Origin: Brachionus koreanus
Taxonomy: Eukaryota > Rotifera > Eurotatoria > Ploima > Brachionidae
Direction of reading: 5' to 3'
Assembly (NCBI GenBank): GCA_016987375.1
Contig: PJRA01000114.1
Location: 98,199-162,198, forward strand
DNA length: 64,000 nucleotides
Of the stretch, positions 35,101 to 44,721 are shown one piece after another. The position numbers were made by a program, and so were the translations under genes. The number at the start of each line of letters is the position of its first letter. Within the stretch, counting starts at the first letter, position 1. Under the pieces are notes generated by a model. The model did no database searches and was not told where the DNA came from. It saw nothing but the letters and a program-made list of their open reading frames with translations.

Positions 35101-38100
35101 TATACGCGTCTTTAGCCATCTAGGGAATCAGAGAATAATTCGATTCTTATCTTGTACCATTCATTACTTTTAGAGCCAAAAAACTCACGACACTTTTCTT
35201 CAACCTTGTTTTGTTTAGTAAAATGTCGTTCTCTAAGAAAATGAGCAATTAAGTGAGAAAGAAAATATTTAAAATGAGAAGGACCTGGGCTATATGCTCG
35301 ATGAGGAAGAAGCTCAATCTCTTACAGCTCTTCTTCTTTCTTTTTTGAGGTCTAGCTTCAAATTGAAGAAACAAATCTAGCTTTCGGTTGACCAAAAGAG
35401 GAATTTTTACTTGAAGTAAACATACATTCGTTCTATTAAAAGAAATAAATTAGAAATAGAATAAATAAAAGAATACAGCCTAAAACATTTTGGAAATTCC
35501 ATCAAACACACAACTTAACGTTTTTATCAAAACGTTCTCTTTTCACAACTAGCTGAGCTGGTTGAGACTATTGATTTCTGTTATCATAATTTCAAAATAT
35601 ATCCACTTCTCATCAGAAGTAGTGATCAGAAAAACCGTTCATTTAGTGAATTTTTTTGAGCAATTACCAACAAGCTTCAATGCTTTGTTGAATATATATT
35701 TTTCAAATTATGAGAAAGAACTTGGCAATGTCCGTTAGTTTAGTTAATCAAATTAAGGTGACGAGGTATTGTTGATTGAGATGTTTCTATTGTGAAAGTC
35801 TTATGATAATCGGCGAGTAGTTGCCTTCTACTAGACATATTTAGCCAGTTACTGCTGCTGCTAATATTCATTTTAAGAGCGTTTCTCAATTCTATTTTAT
35901 TTTAACTCATAAAATAACTTAAAGCTTAAAAGAATTAAAAAGTTGATAAAATAAAAATTATCGGACCTTTTTAAAATACGTAAAATTTAATGGCTCTACA
36001 AATTGAAAACTATTTTTAATATTTAGTAGTAGATTAATAAAAAAAAATAGATAAATAAAAAATTTTTCTCTTTATAATTTAAAAAAAAATGCTGCAATAA
36101 AAAAAAATTAAATTTCTTAAAATAAAGATGTTTGAAATGAAAGCATAAATTATTACTGTTTTTTTAACAAAGGTGCTAAGAAAGTTTATTTTGAATCTTT
36201 TTTTAAATCTGCTTGAACTGTAGTAATTACACAATGGTATTCGACAAATCAAGACTTTATTGTTTGTTTCAACCAAACTATTTTTAAATAAAATTTGTTG
36301 GTCTCACTCACTTACCAAAAATAATCTATTTTTGTAGCCATTCGGTATTAAAATTTATTTATTTATTTATTAATTCTAAGCTGAGGCCGATCGCCGACCA
36401 CTTGCTCAGTGACCCGTCAAATAAGGGTCACTGTATTTAATATTTTTAATAAAAAAATTCAAGAAAATTCAAAAAAGTTAGTTTAAATCATACAAAAATT
36501 ATTAACTTTATTATATGTTGGTAACTATATTAACGGTATTAAAATTAGTGACTAAAAATTTAGCTAATACTTAAAAAAAAAAGTTAGAAATTTATACATA
36601 TCAATAAATCTATATATAGGCGACTATTTGACTAAGACTAGTAGCGAATAAAATTGTTAACAGATTTTTCAGCTTTATTTTTTTATCAGTAAAATTTACC
36701 AAATTATTTTTGTATTAGCCTGAAGGAATGATTCCGTTCAGCATCCATCAAAAACAAGAAACAAGACATGGACGAGAAAATGTAGCCTATGTTGCTTATG
36801 TTGAAATAAATGTGTTCAATCAACAATTTAAATTGTTGAAAAAATCAGGCAATAGACACCAATTTAGTATAAATGGAATAATCAGACCAACCAACTATGT
36901 TGACAGCATTAATGGAATAAGAGTATTTGTTTCTGGAGCTTACATAGTATTCAGCACTACATTTGGCTTGACCGTTACATGGAACGGAAATCATAAAGTC
37001 GATGTTATTTTGTGTGATACATATGCAAATCATGTTTGTGGTCTTTGTGGAAACGGCGATGGTAAAAAAAAAATAAAGCAAAATAAAAATCTATTTTTTC
37101 ATTAATATAATAGGTTTGGTATCAAATGATTTTGTGGACAGAGATAATAGCTTGATGAATTCAGACAATGTTTTTTATAATAGAACCATATTTTTATGGG
37201 CAAGTCAGTGGAGAGTTCTTGATGATTCAATTGATGCTGACGGAACAAAGTGATATGATTAGTTTGCTAAATTAATTGAAATATTTGCTAAAGAAAACTT
37301 ATTTAGATGCTATCCAGAAAATGATCCAGGCCCAGAACCCGAACCTATAAAATGCAAAAATGAGACAGCTTACAAAAATTACGAATGGTGCGGAATTATT
37401 AAAAGCTATCAAGGTCCATGGGCAGAATGTTTACTAAAAATTGATCCTGTTGTTCTTGAAGGAATTTATGATGGCTGTCTTTTTGATTTGTGTGCAAGCG
37501 AAGATAATAAAACTTTACAAAATGAATATAGATGCAAAGCATATGAAGAGATAACTAGTGTTTGCAATTATTTACTTGAATCACTTATTAACTGGAGAAT
37601 TGAAGCCAATTGCCGTAAATTTATTTTAGATTTATTATAATAGAGTGTAAATGGTAATTTGAAATTTTCTTAAGCTGTAGAATGTGGACTAAATGAAATA
37701 TATGATATTAGAAAAGAGTGCCCGCGGACATGCATTGATCAATTAGGAGAAAGCGACTGTGGAGAGTTGATTTATGCTGAAGGATGCTATTGCAAAGATG
37801 GTTTTGTTAGGAATTCTTTAGGAGAATGCATTAATTTGCAAGAATGTAGATGCATTTTACCTGACGGCTCTATCGATTTATCAGTAAATTAAAAATTTTG
37901 CTTATAATAAATTGTAAACATTTTTTTTAATTCATTTTAAAGTTAGGAGAAATTTATCAGCCTAATTGCAGCATTAAATATACATGTGACACTACAAGTG
38001 GAAAAATCAATGTGCAAAAATTGACAGAGTGTTCGGAAAATGCAATATGCCTTGCGAATGGAAATAATCAGCCTATATGTACTTGTGTACAGGGTTTTGT

Positions 38101-39545
38101 TGGAGATGGTTTTAATTGTGAAAAACAGAATATATTAACAACTCAAGAGAAATTTGAGTTTTCGCGTAACCTAAATAAATGATAAATTTTCTATATTAAT
38201 CGATTAAATTATTAATTTTAAGTTTTAGATTTAGAATTTACACCAGAGCAAACAACAACAACAGGAACCACAGAAGCTTCACCTACAGCAACAGTAACCA
38301 CAGAAGCTTCAACTACAACAACAGGAACCACAGAAGCTTCAACTACAACAACAGGAACCACAGAAGCTTCAACTACAACAACAGGAACCACAGAAGCTTC
38401 AACTACAACAACAGGAACCACAGAAGCTTCACCTACAACAACAGTAACCACTAAAGCTATAACAACTAAAGCAGAGATCACAGATATTTCAAATGAAACT
38501 ACAAAAATACAGGAGGAAATAAATGATAACAATTTTAGTACAACAAAAATACCATGCTATCAAGATTTTATTATTAGTGGTAAACTTTAAAAACAAATTT
38601 AGGAAATAATGATTTTTAAAAATTAAGGAATTGAGAATCCAGGATATTTTTCTGAAACATTTTTGAATGGAACTACTAGATGTAAATTTTAGAAATTCTA
38701 ATTTTAAAGATTTTAAATTTAGTTCAAAAAAGGCGGTTTATCTGACGAACCATTTTATTTAGAGGATTTATTGGACTTGGAATTCTCTGAATGCGAATGT
38801 AAATGATTTTTTCTAATATTTATATTTTCTTTCTTTTAATTTTAATTTCTTTTTCCTTTTAGCTGAAAGTGTTTGGTAAGATGAAAAATCAAATTTTCTT
38901 GCCTAACTTATTTTTTATTCATCTTTAGCTATGGATTTGGTGATCCTCATTACAAAACATTTGTAAGTTTATGATTTTACTTTAAAAAAAATTCATTCAT
39001 TTTTACTTACTTACTATTTTACATTCAAGGATGGTGATAGATTTATGATAAACAAAACATGTCCATATGTTTTGGCCACTGACTATTGTAAAGGAAACTC
39101 TGAGTTCAAATACATCATTTTCATTGACCATGAACATCGCAATTCAAATAACAAAGCTTATTACATGAAATTGGTTAACATCTATTTCAATAGAAAATTC
39201 TACACCATTACAAAAGAACTACAAGTAATATTAGAATATTTTTTTAAAATAGAAAATTTTTTAAAAATTAAATTTTTACTATAGATTAATTCAGTACCAG
39301 TTGCGCTACCATATGAATCAGCAAGCGAAAATGTTTTTGTTAAAAAAGAGAATCATTATATTGTGTTCAAAACTAATTTCTTCACTATTTATTTTGATGG
39401 AGACCAAATGATGAAGTTGCATCAATGTAATGATGCTGTTTGTGGCCTTTGTGGAAATAACAATGGAAATCCGTTTGATGATTTTATCAACAGAAACTTT
39501 TATTTAGTCCAAAATGGTAATCCTGAATGCAGAATTCGACAATAG
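32139..39545 (+). CDS. Gene C: secreted protein with two SUEL-EGF-VWD-C8-TIL-EGF cassettes, mucin block and terminal VWD
   Basis: Twenty-one exons: 32139-32235, 32285-32808, 32853-33648, 33703-33917, 33968-34154, 34211-34243, 34295-34324, 34372-34798, 34849-34954, 36719-37061, 37114-37249, 37307-37614, 37675-37883, 37943-38165, 38223-38579, 38628-38681, 38733-38798, 38863-38875, 38929-38962, 39030-39224, 39285-39545 (4,614 nt, 1,537 residues, phases close). Signal peptide 1-26. Cassette 1: SUEL and EGF 35-170, VWD, C8 to 472, TIL to 544, EGF to 606. A short Thr-rich bridge 607-627. Cassette 2: SUEL and EGF 630-769, VWD 770-964, C8 to 1067, TIL to 1137, EGF to about 1200. Thr-rich block of TTTTGTTEAS repeats 1216-1290, then terminal VWD 1375-1537. 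Exon sizes 106/343/136/~308/209 recur in A, B and C, proving common descent. Cassette 1 lacks introns kept elsewhere. No membrane anchor. Confidence 0.88.
35105..35870 (-). mobile_element. Decayed mariner-like element (copy 2) in gene C intron
   Basis: On the minus strand a segment reads FLITTSDEKWIYFE, the second catalytic Asp block of mariner transposases (typically T-x-DEKW-I-x-F), and further on ELLPHRAYSPGPSHFKYFL, the block after the third Asp. Frameshifts and stops interrupt both. It is homologous along its length to the copies at 2.7 kb and 58.3 kb and absent from the matching intron of gene B. Confidence 0.75.
36339..36549 (-). mobile_element. Short retroelement insertion in gene C intron with target duplication
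   Basis: Compared with the paralogous intron of gene B, which reads straight through CGGTATTAAAATTAG, gene C has about 190 extra bp. The extra DNA is bounded by the direct repeat CGGTATTAAAATT (about 12-13 bp). On the minus strand the insert ends in an (AAAT)n-like microsatellite tail, preceded by a hairpin CAGTGACCC...GGGTCACTG. This is the structure of a SINE or a strongly 5'-truncated LINE. Confidence 0.75.
38245..38450 (+). repeat. 30-bp coding minisatellite (TTTTGTTEAS) in gene C
   Basis: About six tandem 30-bp units encode TTTTGTTEAS with small changes at both ends. The middle copies are identical at the DNA level. It occupies the same exon position as the PEPT(T)n block of gene A but has an unrelated repeat unit. 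Confidence 0.93.
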
Positions 39546-39640
39546 ATTTATTATTGGTTAAATATTTTTTGAATTAATTGAATAAAGGTTAATTGCTATA
39601 TTTTTTTTCATTTATGCTTTAATTACCTACTGTTTTTTTG
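38733..39640 (+). repeat. 3' patch of gene C near-identical to gene A
   Basis: It matches 18352-19262. Differences that I can see are single bases (for example Asn/Ser and Ile/Val changes in the last exon and Gln/Arg near the C-terminus) plus small indels after the stop. Introns are as similar as exons, pointing to a recent exchange. Confidence 0.9.
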
Positions 39641-39696
39641 TAGTCTGACAATTTTTTAAATTAATCTATAAAATAATCTAAATTTAAAATAAAATG

Positions 39697-40509
39697 CAAA
39701 AAAATTTTGATAAAACGTTTTATGTTTTTTTCTCAGTTTGAAAAAAAAAATTTATGTGTTGATTCACACAATTTTCATATGACATTTTTTAAAACTTTTT
39801 TGGATGAATGAGCAAAAAAATTTACAAGAAAACTAATATGAGTTTTCAACTGATAACAGCTAATATCAGTTTATGTTTAAGTAATATTATAAAAAAATGT
39901 AAAAAATCATTTTTTTTTCTGAAATTTGAAAATATTTATTTAAAAGACAGGCAAAAAATTTATTTTTTTTTTAAATTTAATTAAATTTAATATGGGGGTT
40001 AACAAATATGGGGGTGTGTGGCCAAAACGAAAATTATGTGCATAAACACTAAATTGGACACCCCGATCACCATTGATGATTCACAAATCGAGTGTGTAAA
40101 CGAATTTACAAACTTAGGAAGCAACATTAGTACATCAATGGAAGCACAAAGAGACATTAAGAAAAGACTTAATGAAAAGACACCACAAGGACGACTTAAG
40201 GTAGGAAGACCAGCAGTAACATGGAAGTCAACAATCATGAAAGAGCTCACCGAAATTGGAATGACATGGAGAGAAGCAAGGGTGAAAGCGAAAGATCGAC
40301 TTGAGTGGAAATCAAAGGAGTGAATAAGGTCTAAAAAAATATCCAAAATCAATGGATGGAGTAGAAAAACACATATAAAAGGTAAAAAAAAACATATAAA
40401 AAGAGACAAAACATAAATACTATATTTTTTAATTAAAATGTGAATCAACACATAAATTTTTTTTTTCAAACTGAGAAAAAAACATAAAACGTTTTATCAA
40501 AATTTTTTG
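39697..40509. mobile_element. Inverted-repeat element enclosing a LINE fragment
   Basis: About 70 bp at 39697-39766 (containing GATAAAACGTTTTATG and CTCAGTTTG) recur as an almost perfect reverse complement at 40440-40509. The 670-bp interior contains the plus-strand non-LTR fragment. The arms themselves contain the palindrome AAAACGTTTT. It may be a foldback-type element that captured a LINE piece. I could not define a target duplication. Confidence 0.6.
39995..40323 (+). mobile_element. Non-LTR retrotransposon ORF fragment, internally deleted
   Basis: The open frame reads KTKIMCINTKLDTPITIDDS, IECVNEFTNLGS and DIKKRLNEK, then jumps to GRLKVGRPAVTWKSTIMKEL and ends in DRLEWKSKE. The first part is the C-terminal reverse transcriptase thumb region common in LINEs ('IE-x-V-x-x-F-x-YLGS'). 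The last part is the extreme C-terminal 'GRP-x-x-TW' tail. In full elements these are over 100 residues apart, so an internal deletion has fused them in frame. Confidence 0.7.
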
Positions 40510-40757
40510 TCATTTTAATTGCATAAAAAAGAGAAAAAAAACATAAAAATTAAAATAAAAAAAGAGAGAAACACATAAAATCTAATCCAATTCGGCCCAT
40601 CTTCCAGCTTTTGTCTTCTTTTTTGTCTTGTTTTTTTAGCAATGAAAAAAAATATATATGTTTTTTTTTCTGAAAATGAAAATAATTTTTGAAAAATAAA
40701 ATATATGTGCTATTTTTTGGATTTCTCTTTTTATATGTGTTTTTCTGCTCCATCCAA
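40352..40757. mobile_element. Probable 400-bp MITE with ~27-bp terminal inverted repeats
   Basis: TGGATGGAGTAGAAAAACAC at the left end (40352 onward, continuing ATATAAAA) matches the reverse complement of the right end near 40730-40757 with one change. The interior is A-rich with several ACATAAAA motifs. It overlaps the right arm of the neighbouring inverted-repeat element, so the two structures are nested or share parts. A target duplication is not obvious. Confidence 0.55.
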
Positions 40758-41510
40758 CATCAATTTACGGTGGTCCGGTGGTCGTCATTTACATGACTCA
40801 ACACTAATAATTATTCAATTGTATTGCAGGATCTTATATTTTTCTAATCTGAAAAAAATCAAACAATATTTTTTTATGAATTCCAATACTTAGAAATTTT
40901 TATTTCTTTCAGAAAATTTTACATTCGGCAAATTTATCCATCAAATTCGATTTTTCTCAAATCGATTTTTCTTATTATTGTGTATTACTTGGCCAAATAT
41001 AATTATAATAACTATGATTATATTATACTATTGTAGCTTATAGTCTCAGCTATCATTAGAGGGGTCGATTATTATATCAAGCTTTTGTATTCATTAGTTA
41101 TATGAATTTGAATACTATTTCATTTTTTGAGTTGGTCAACTCCCGACCCCTAGTACCCAAAGAGGAAATAATTTAAAAATTAAAAATCAAGTGCACTATA
41201 ATGTATTTTTGGTCGTATAATTCAAATATCATAATAGTTTTTTAAAAAAATGAAAAATCAAAGTTAGATTTTTAGGTTCAAAATGTCCTTTATGATAAAC
41301 AAAAATGACTCTTATCAAATTCAAATAAAAATTATTGAAGTTTTTGATAAAATCTAATCTTTTAAAATAAATTTATTCTTGAATAAAAGTAAGTTTTTAA
41401 TTATTTAGAATTTTATAGAATACAATAAACTAAAATTTTTGATAATTTTTTAATCTTTTAAATAATTAATTACAAGTGAAAATTCCAAATAAAGATTTTG
41501 CGACACATTT
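40758..41510. other. Intergenic, no gene seen
   Basis: AT-rich sequence between the repeat cluster and the 3' end of the NIPSNAP gene. A weak inverted pair (AGGGGTCG at about 41059 and CGACCCCT at about 41147) may mark a small element. Confidence 0.45.
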
Positions 41511-42474
41511 TTATTTTGTCGGCGAAAACGGCAGCGCTGTCATAATTTTTGACTCCATTCTTCGTATTAAAGGCACTGTGTTAGCTACACATTCGTCCCA
41601 ACCTGGCTTGTTCCACATTTTTTCTCTTGATTCTTTTCGACTTGCCAAGTTTTTGTAGGCCCAAATGTGATGAACATGATAAATTGGCCCTACTTGAGTA
41701 AACATACCAGCACATCTAAATTCCAAGCGATTTTTAATGCCTTTACTCCTGAAGAAAATTTTTTTTAATATTTTTTTAGTCAAAATTTCCCTGTTTACCA
41801 GTAATTTCCCCATTCAATTAAACTCCCAGGTTTTAGTGAATAACTTCTCATCTCATAAATATGAGATTCATTTCTTGACTGAGGTTCTCCCCAATAGGTA
41901 AAAGAAAGACAAACCTGAGTCTCTCTCTGTCTGATCAATTTTGATAAATTTTTCTTGATGTTCAAATTAGCCTCGTCGTTTCTTAAACGTTCAAATGAAT
42001 CAGAATAATCATCATAATTTTTGTATCTCCATAAGTGAACTTTATTTAGGAAAACCAAGATTAAAAATATTCCAATATTTCTTTAATTTTACCATATTGA
42101 TCTAACTCTCCTATTTCTGACCGCCAGCATCCAGCTAGTTTAACTAAATCTTTATTCTTTTCAGTAACCAGTGGCACTCTATCGGCACTGAAAAAAATGA
42201 CCAAATTTATTTTATTGATTATTTTAATTGAATTTTTTACCAGATTTTTTCAAATTCATCTGTACAGGCAGGTTTCACACGATGAACTAGGTAAAAAGTA
42301 GAATTTGTTTTTTTTTTAAATTAAGAATTTACTTTCAAGTTCATATAGAACTTGTTGTTCAGCTAATAGAACTGAATGAGCACTGGTAGCTTTTTCAATT
42401 TTACTTCCGAACAGACCTCTTGTCGAATTTTGGAAAATAAATTGCGGGATTTTTGTTAACAAACTCTTTTTCAT
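41511..42474 (-). CDS. NIPSNAP family protein
   Basis: Exons on the minus strand: 42474-42333, 42286-42241, 42187-42093, 42039-41799, 41748-41511 (762 nt, 253 residues, phases close). NIPSNAP proteins are mostly mitochondrial ferredoxin-like-fold (dimeric alpha-beta barrel) proteins; NIPSNAP1/2 act as 'eat-me' signals in mitophagy in vertebrates. Diagnostic segments are HSVLLAEQQ and VKPACTDEFEKIC near the N-terminus, VHLWRYKNYDDY, IYEMRSYSLKPGSLIEWGNYW, IYHVHHIWAYKNLASR and VPLIRRMESKIM. Both NIPSNAP repeats are complete. The N-terminus (MKKSLLTKIPQFIFQN) is basic and aliphatic, compatible with mitochondrial targeting. The start is the only ATG in frame before the conserved region. Orthology to NIPSNAP1/2 against 3A/3B is not resolved, although the spacing fits NIPSNAP1/2. 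Confidence 0.93.
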
Positions 42475-42864
42475 TTCTTTAGAAACAAATAAAAATCTTG
42501 TAGAATGGAAAAAAGCTTTATTTAAAATTATAAAAGTATGCGTTTTGAAAATAATAAAACAGAGTTTTCTATTTATTTACGAAGCAAGTAAATGCTTTTA
42601 GAAAGATGTTAAATTTTGCAAGCAATCTTTATTCAAGAAAAGTTTAGATTCCTAATTTTTATATAATAAATTAAAAAAAGAGCCATGAGTCTTATTAATG
42701 AATTCATAATAGACGGGTGTTGTCAAAATTGCTTGTTGAAAAATGACATTAAAATTAGATTTTCAAATTTGATCTGATTATTTTAATTGCGTTCCTACTA
42801 CACGCCTTGAAAAAATTTAAAATTTAAAATTTTTTTCCTTTTTTTTTGATCAATTTTAATATAT
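42475..42864. other. Spacer between NIPSNAP and tRNA-Gln
   Basis: AT-rich 390-bp spacer containing the NIPSNAP promoter on the minus strand. No specific site recognised. Confidence 0.5.
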
Positions 42865-42936
42865 GGTTCTATGGTGTAACGGTTAGCACTCTGGACTTTG
42901 AATCCAGCGATCCGAGTTCAAATCTCGGTAGAACCT
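42865..42936 (+). tRNA. trnQ(uug): tRNA-Gln (UUG)
   Basis: Standard 72-nt gene: acceptor GGTTCTA pairs with TAGAACC, anticodon stem CTGGA/TCCAG encloses loop CTTTGAA (anticodon UUG), and the T-arm is CCGAG-TTCAAAT-CTCGG. It is close to vertebrate tRNA-Gln in sequence. A run of T residues follows downstream within 10 bp. Confidence 0.96.
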
Positions 42937-43339
42937 TAATTTTATTTTATTAAAAAAAAATTAAAATAATTAAATTCATTTTTTTATGCACCAAAAAGAC
43001 AAAATTTAAAACATTAATAAAATTGATCTTGTATTAATGTTTTTCATTTCTCTATTGATCAAATAAATCAATATTAGATACCAATAAAATAGATTTTTTG
43101 GTTGTTAATTTTCACTCATGTTGTCTGTTAATGTAACCAGATTTAGAAAAAAAGCTTTTCAACTTGTCTTGATGAAGCAGCTATTGATGAAAATTTTGTG
43201 TAAGTCACTAATTTGACTTAGACTTAAAACTTGGAATTTAAAAATTGGCAAAGAAAAAAATGAAGTCGAATTAATTTAGAAATTTTGTTTAATGTTTGTC
43301 TTGGTAGGCCATTTAATTTCTTTATTGCATTCAGAGTTT

Positions 43340-43930
43340 TTTAAAAGTCACAAATCAAGTAAAAGTCATGACTTTGACTTGGATAAAATTTAAAAAGTAC
43401 AAGTCTTAACTTTATTACTTAAGTTATTACTTATTTTTTTAATGAAATTTATTATTAAAAAAAAGATTCTTTAATTCAATTTATTTAACTTATATAATAA
43501 GTGAATAGTCCATGTTGGCCAGAACTGAACTTACACAATCATTCAAAACCTTTTAAAAAAATTTATTAACGATTCTAATAAATAAGTGTTTATAATAACA
43601 AATTATTTTCGTTTTGATTTTTAAACAATTTTATTTGTATGGCTTACATCTTTAAATTAATGAAATTGGAATTTTGCATTTTAAACTTAAGAATTATTAT
43701 CTTTATTTAATAAAAAAATTTCAAAATACTATTTTATTTTTTTTTATTCTTTTTTGAATAATTTTTTATTTAAATAAAGATAATATTCCATAAATATTAT
43801 GAAAATTCTTTAGAAATCAATCATTAGTCAAAGTTAAGACTTGTACTTTTTAAATTTTTCCAAAAAGTCAAAGTCTTGACTTTTTAATGACTTGTTGAGA
43901 CCTTTTTTCCTGACTTATGTACAAGTCTGA
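43340..43930. repeat. Inverted repeat with ~80-bp arms, MITE-like
   Basis: Left arm (about 43340-43415) contains GACTTTGACTTGG and AAATTTAAAAAGTACAAGTC. The right arm (about 43830-43910) carries the reverse complement of both in the right order. The arms are enriched in AAGTCA/TGACTT. The interior of about 400 bp is non-coding AT-rich DNA. It resembles a non-autonomous foldback or MITE; ends and target duplication are unclear. Confidence 0.6.
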
Positions 43931-43984
43931 TTACATTTAATTTTCAATTTTTTTATCTAATATTAAATTTTAATATCAAAAAAG

Positions 43985-44400
43985 GTAAATTAACTAGTTT
44001 TTTTTTCCATTTACGCTTCTTGTGAAGCATTGGATCATTACTTTTGATTTCAACTCAAGTTGATCTTTTGCCTTTATTATTGCTTCAACCCCTGGTGATA
44101 CCCATTTCGATGAGTTTTTTCATGATTGTTGCTTTTCAGTCATTGCTGGTCTTCCTTCTTCCTTCAATCTTTTGTTCTTTATGCACATTGATTTCGAATT
44201 TGTTCTTTTGAATTGTTAGTCATTCCTTATTGTATTAGGCCAGTGTATTTTTAGAATTCTTCTTAAGCTCCAAGTGTGGAATGTATAAATAATTTTTCTG
44301 TCAGCTTCAGAAATCCCCCAGCATTCACTACCATACATTAGTGTTGCTTTCACTATTAGTATAGCTTAGGTTTTGTTTTATTGCTTGTAGCTGGTAAAAA
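43985..44400 (-). mobile_element. Non-LTR retrotransposon fragment, same family as 39995-40323
   Basis: Reverse-complement DNA contains GAAGAAGGAAGACCAGCAAT, which aligns with the GRP tail of the fragment at 40.2 kb over more than 100 bp, down to the shared AAAGATCAACTTGAGT segment. Upstream on the minus strand are remnants of 'TLMYGSECW' and of LRRIL-x-x-HWPN. It has several frameshifts. Confidence 0.65.
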
Positions 44401-44721
44401 AAAGCTTTAGAACATTTAGCTTTTACACATTATATTTGTTTTGGTCCCGTTTATTTCAAGAACTATTTAATTTATTAATTGATAGTGAAATTTAAAAAAG
44501 ATATCAAAATTTCATTATCGTTAATGTTCAGGTTTATTAGACCCAAATTTTACGAAATTTAAAATTGTTAGTATTATTTTGTCATTTTGCACAAGATTTA
44601 GAAGAAATTAAACTAAAAGATCAGCTTTTGATTTTACTAGTTTGCATAGTTGAGCTATTTTTAAAAAAATTCAGATCATTTTAGTTTAAATTTTAGCTCA
44701 GCATTGTAAATTTTTCAAAAT

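Larger units (their letters stand above)
34955..36718. other. 1.8-kb intron of gene C with several insertions
   Basis: Parts align with the equivalent intron of gene B (36070-36345 and 36535-36718 against roughly 25290-25927). Segments present only in C are the mariner relic (35105-35870) and a short insertion with target duplication (36351-36549). Confidence 0.7.
42937..44721. other. 1.8-kb spacer with repeats, no gene
   Basis: It contains a long inverted repeat (43340-43930) and a LINE fragment (43985-44400). The last 300 bp precede the cytochrome P450 start and have no recognisable motif. Confidence 0.6.

Noticed and set aside
13429..39545. One giant gene instead of three
   Set aside because: Each unit has its own signal-peptide exon and a terminal exon with a stop, and the intervals between them contain stops and transposon relics.
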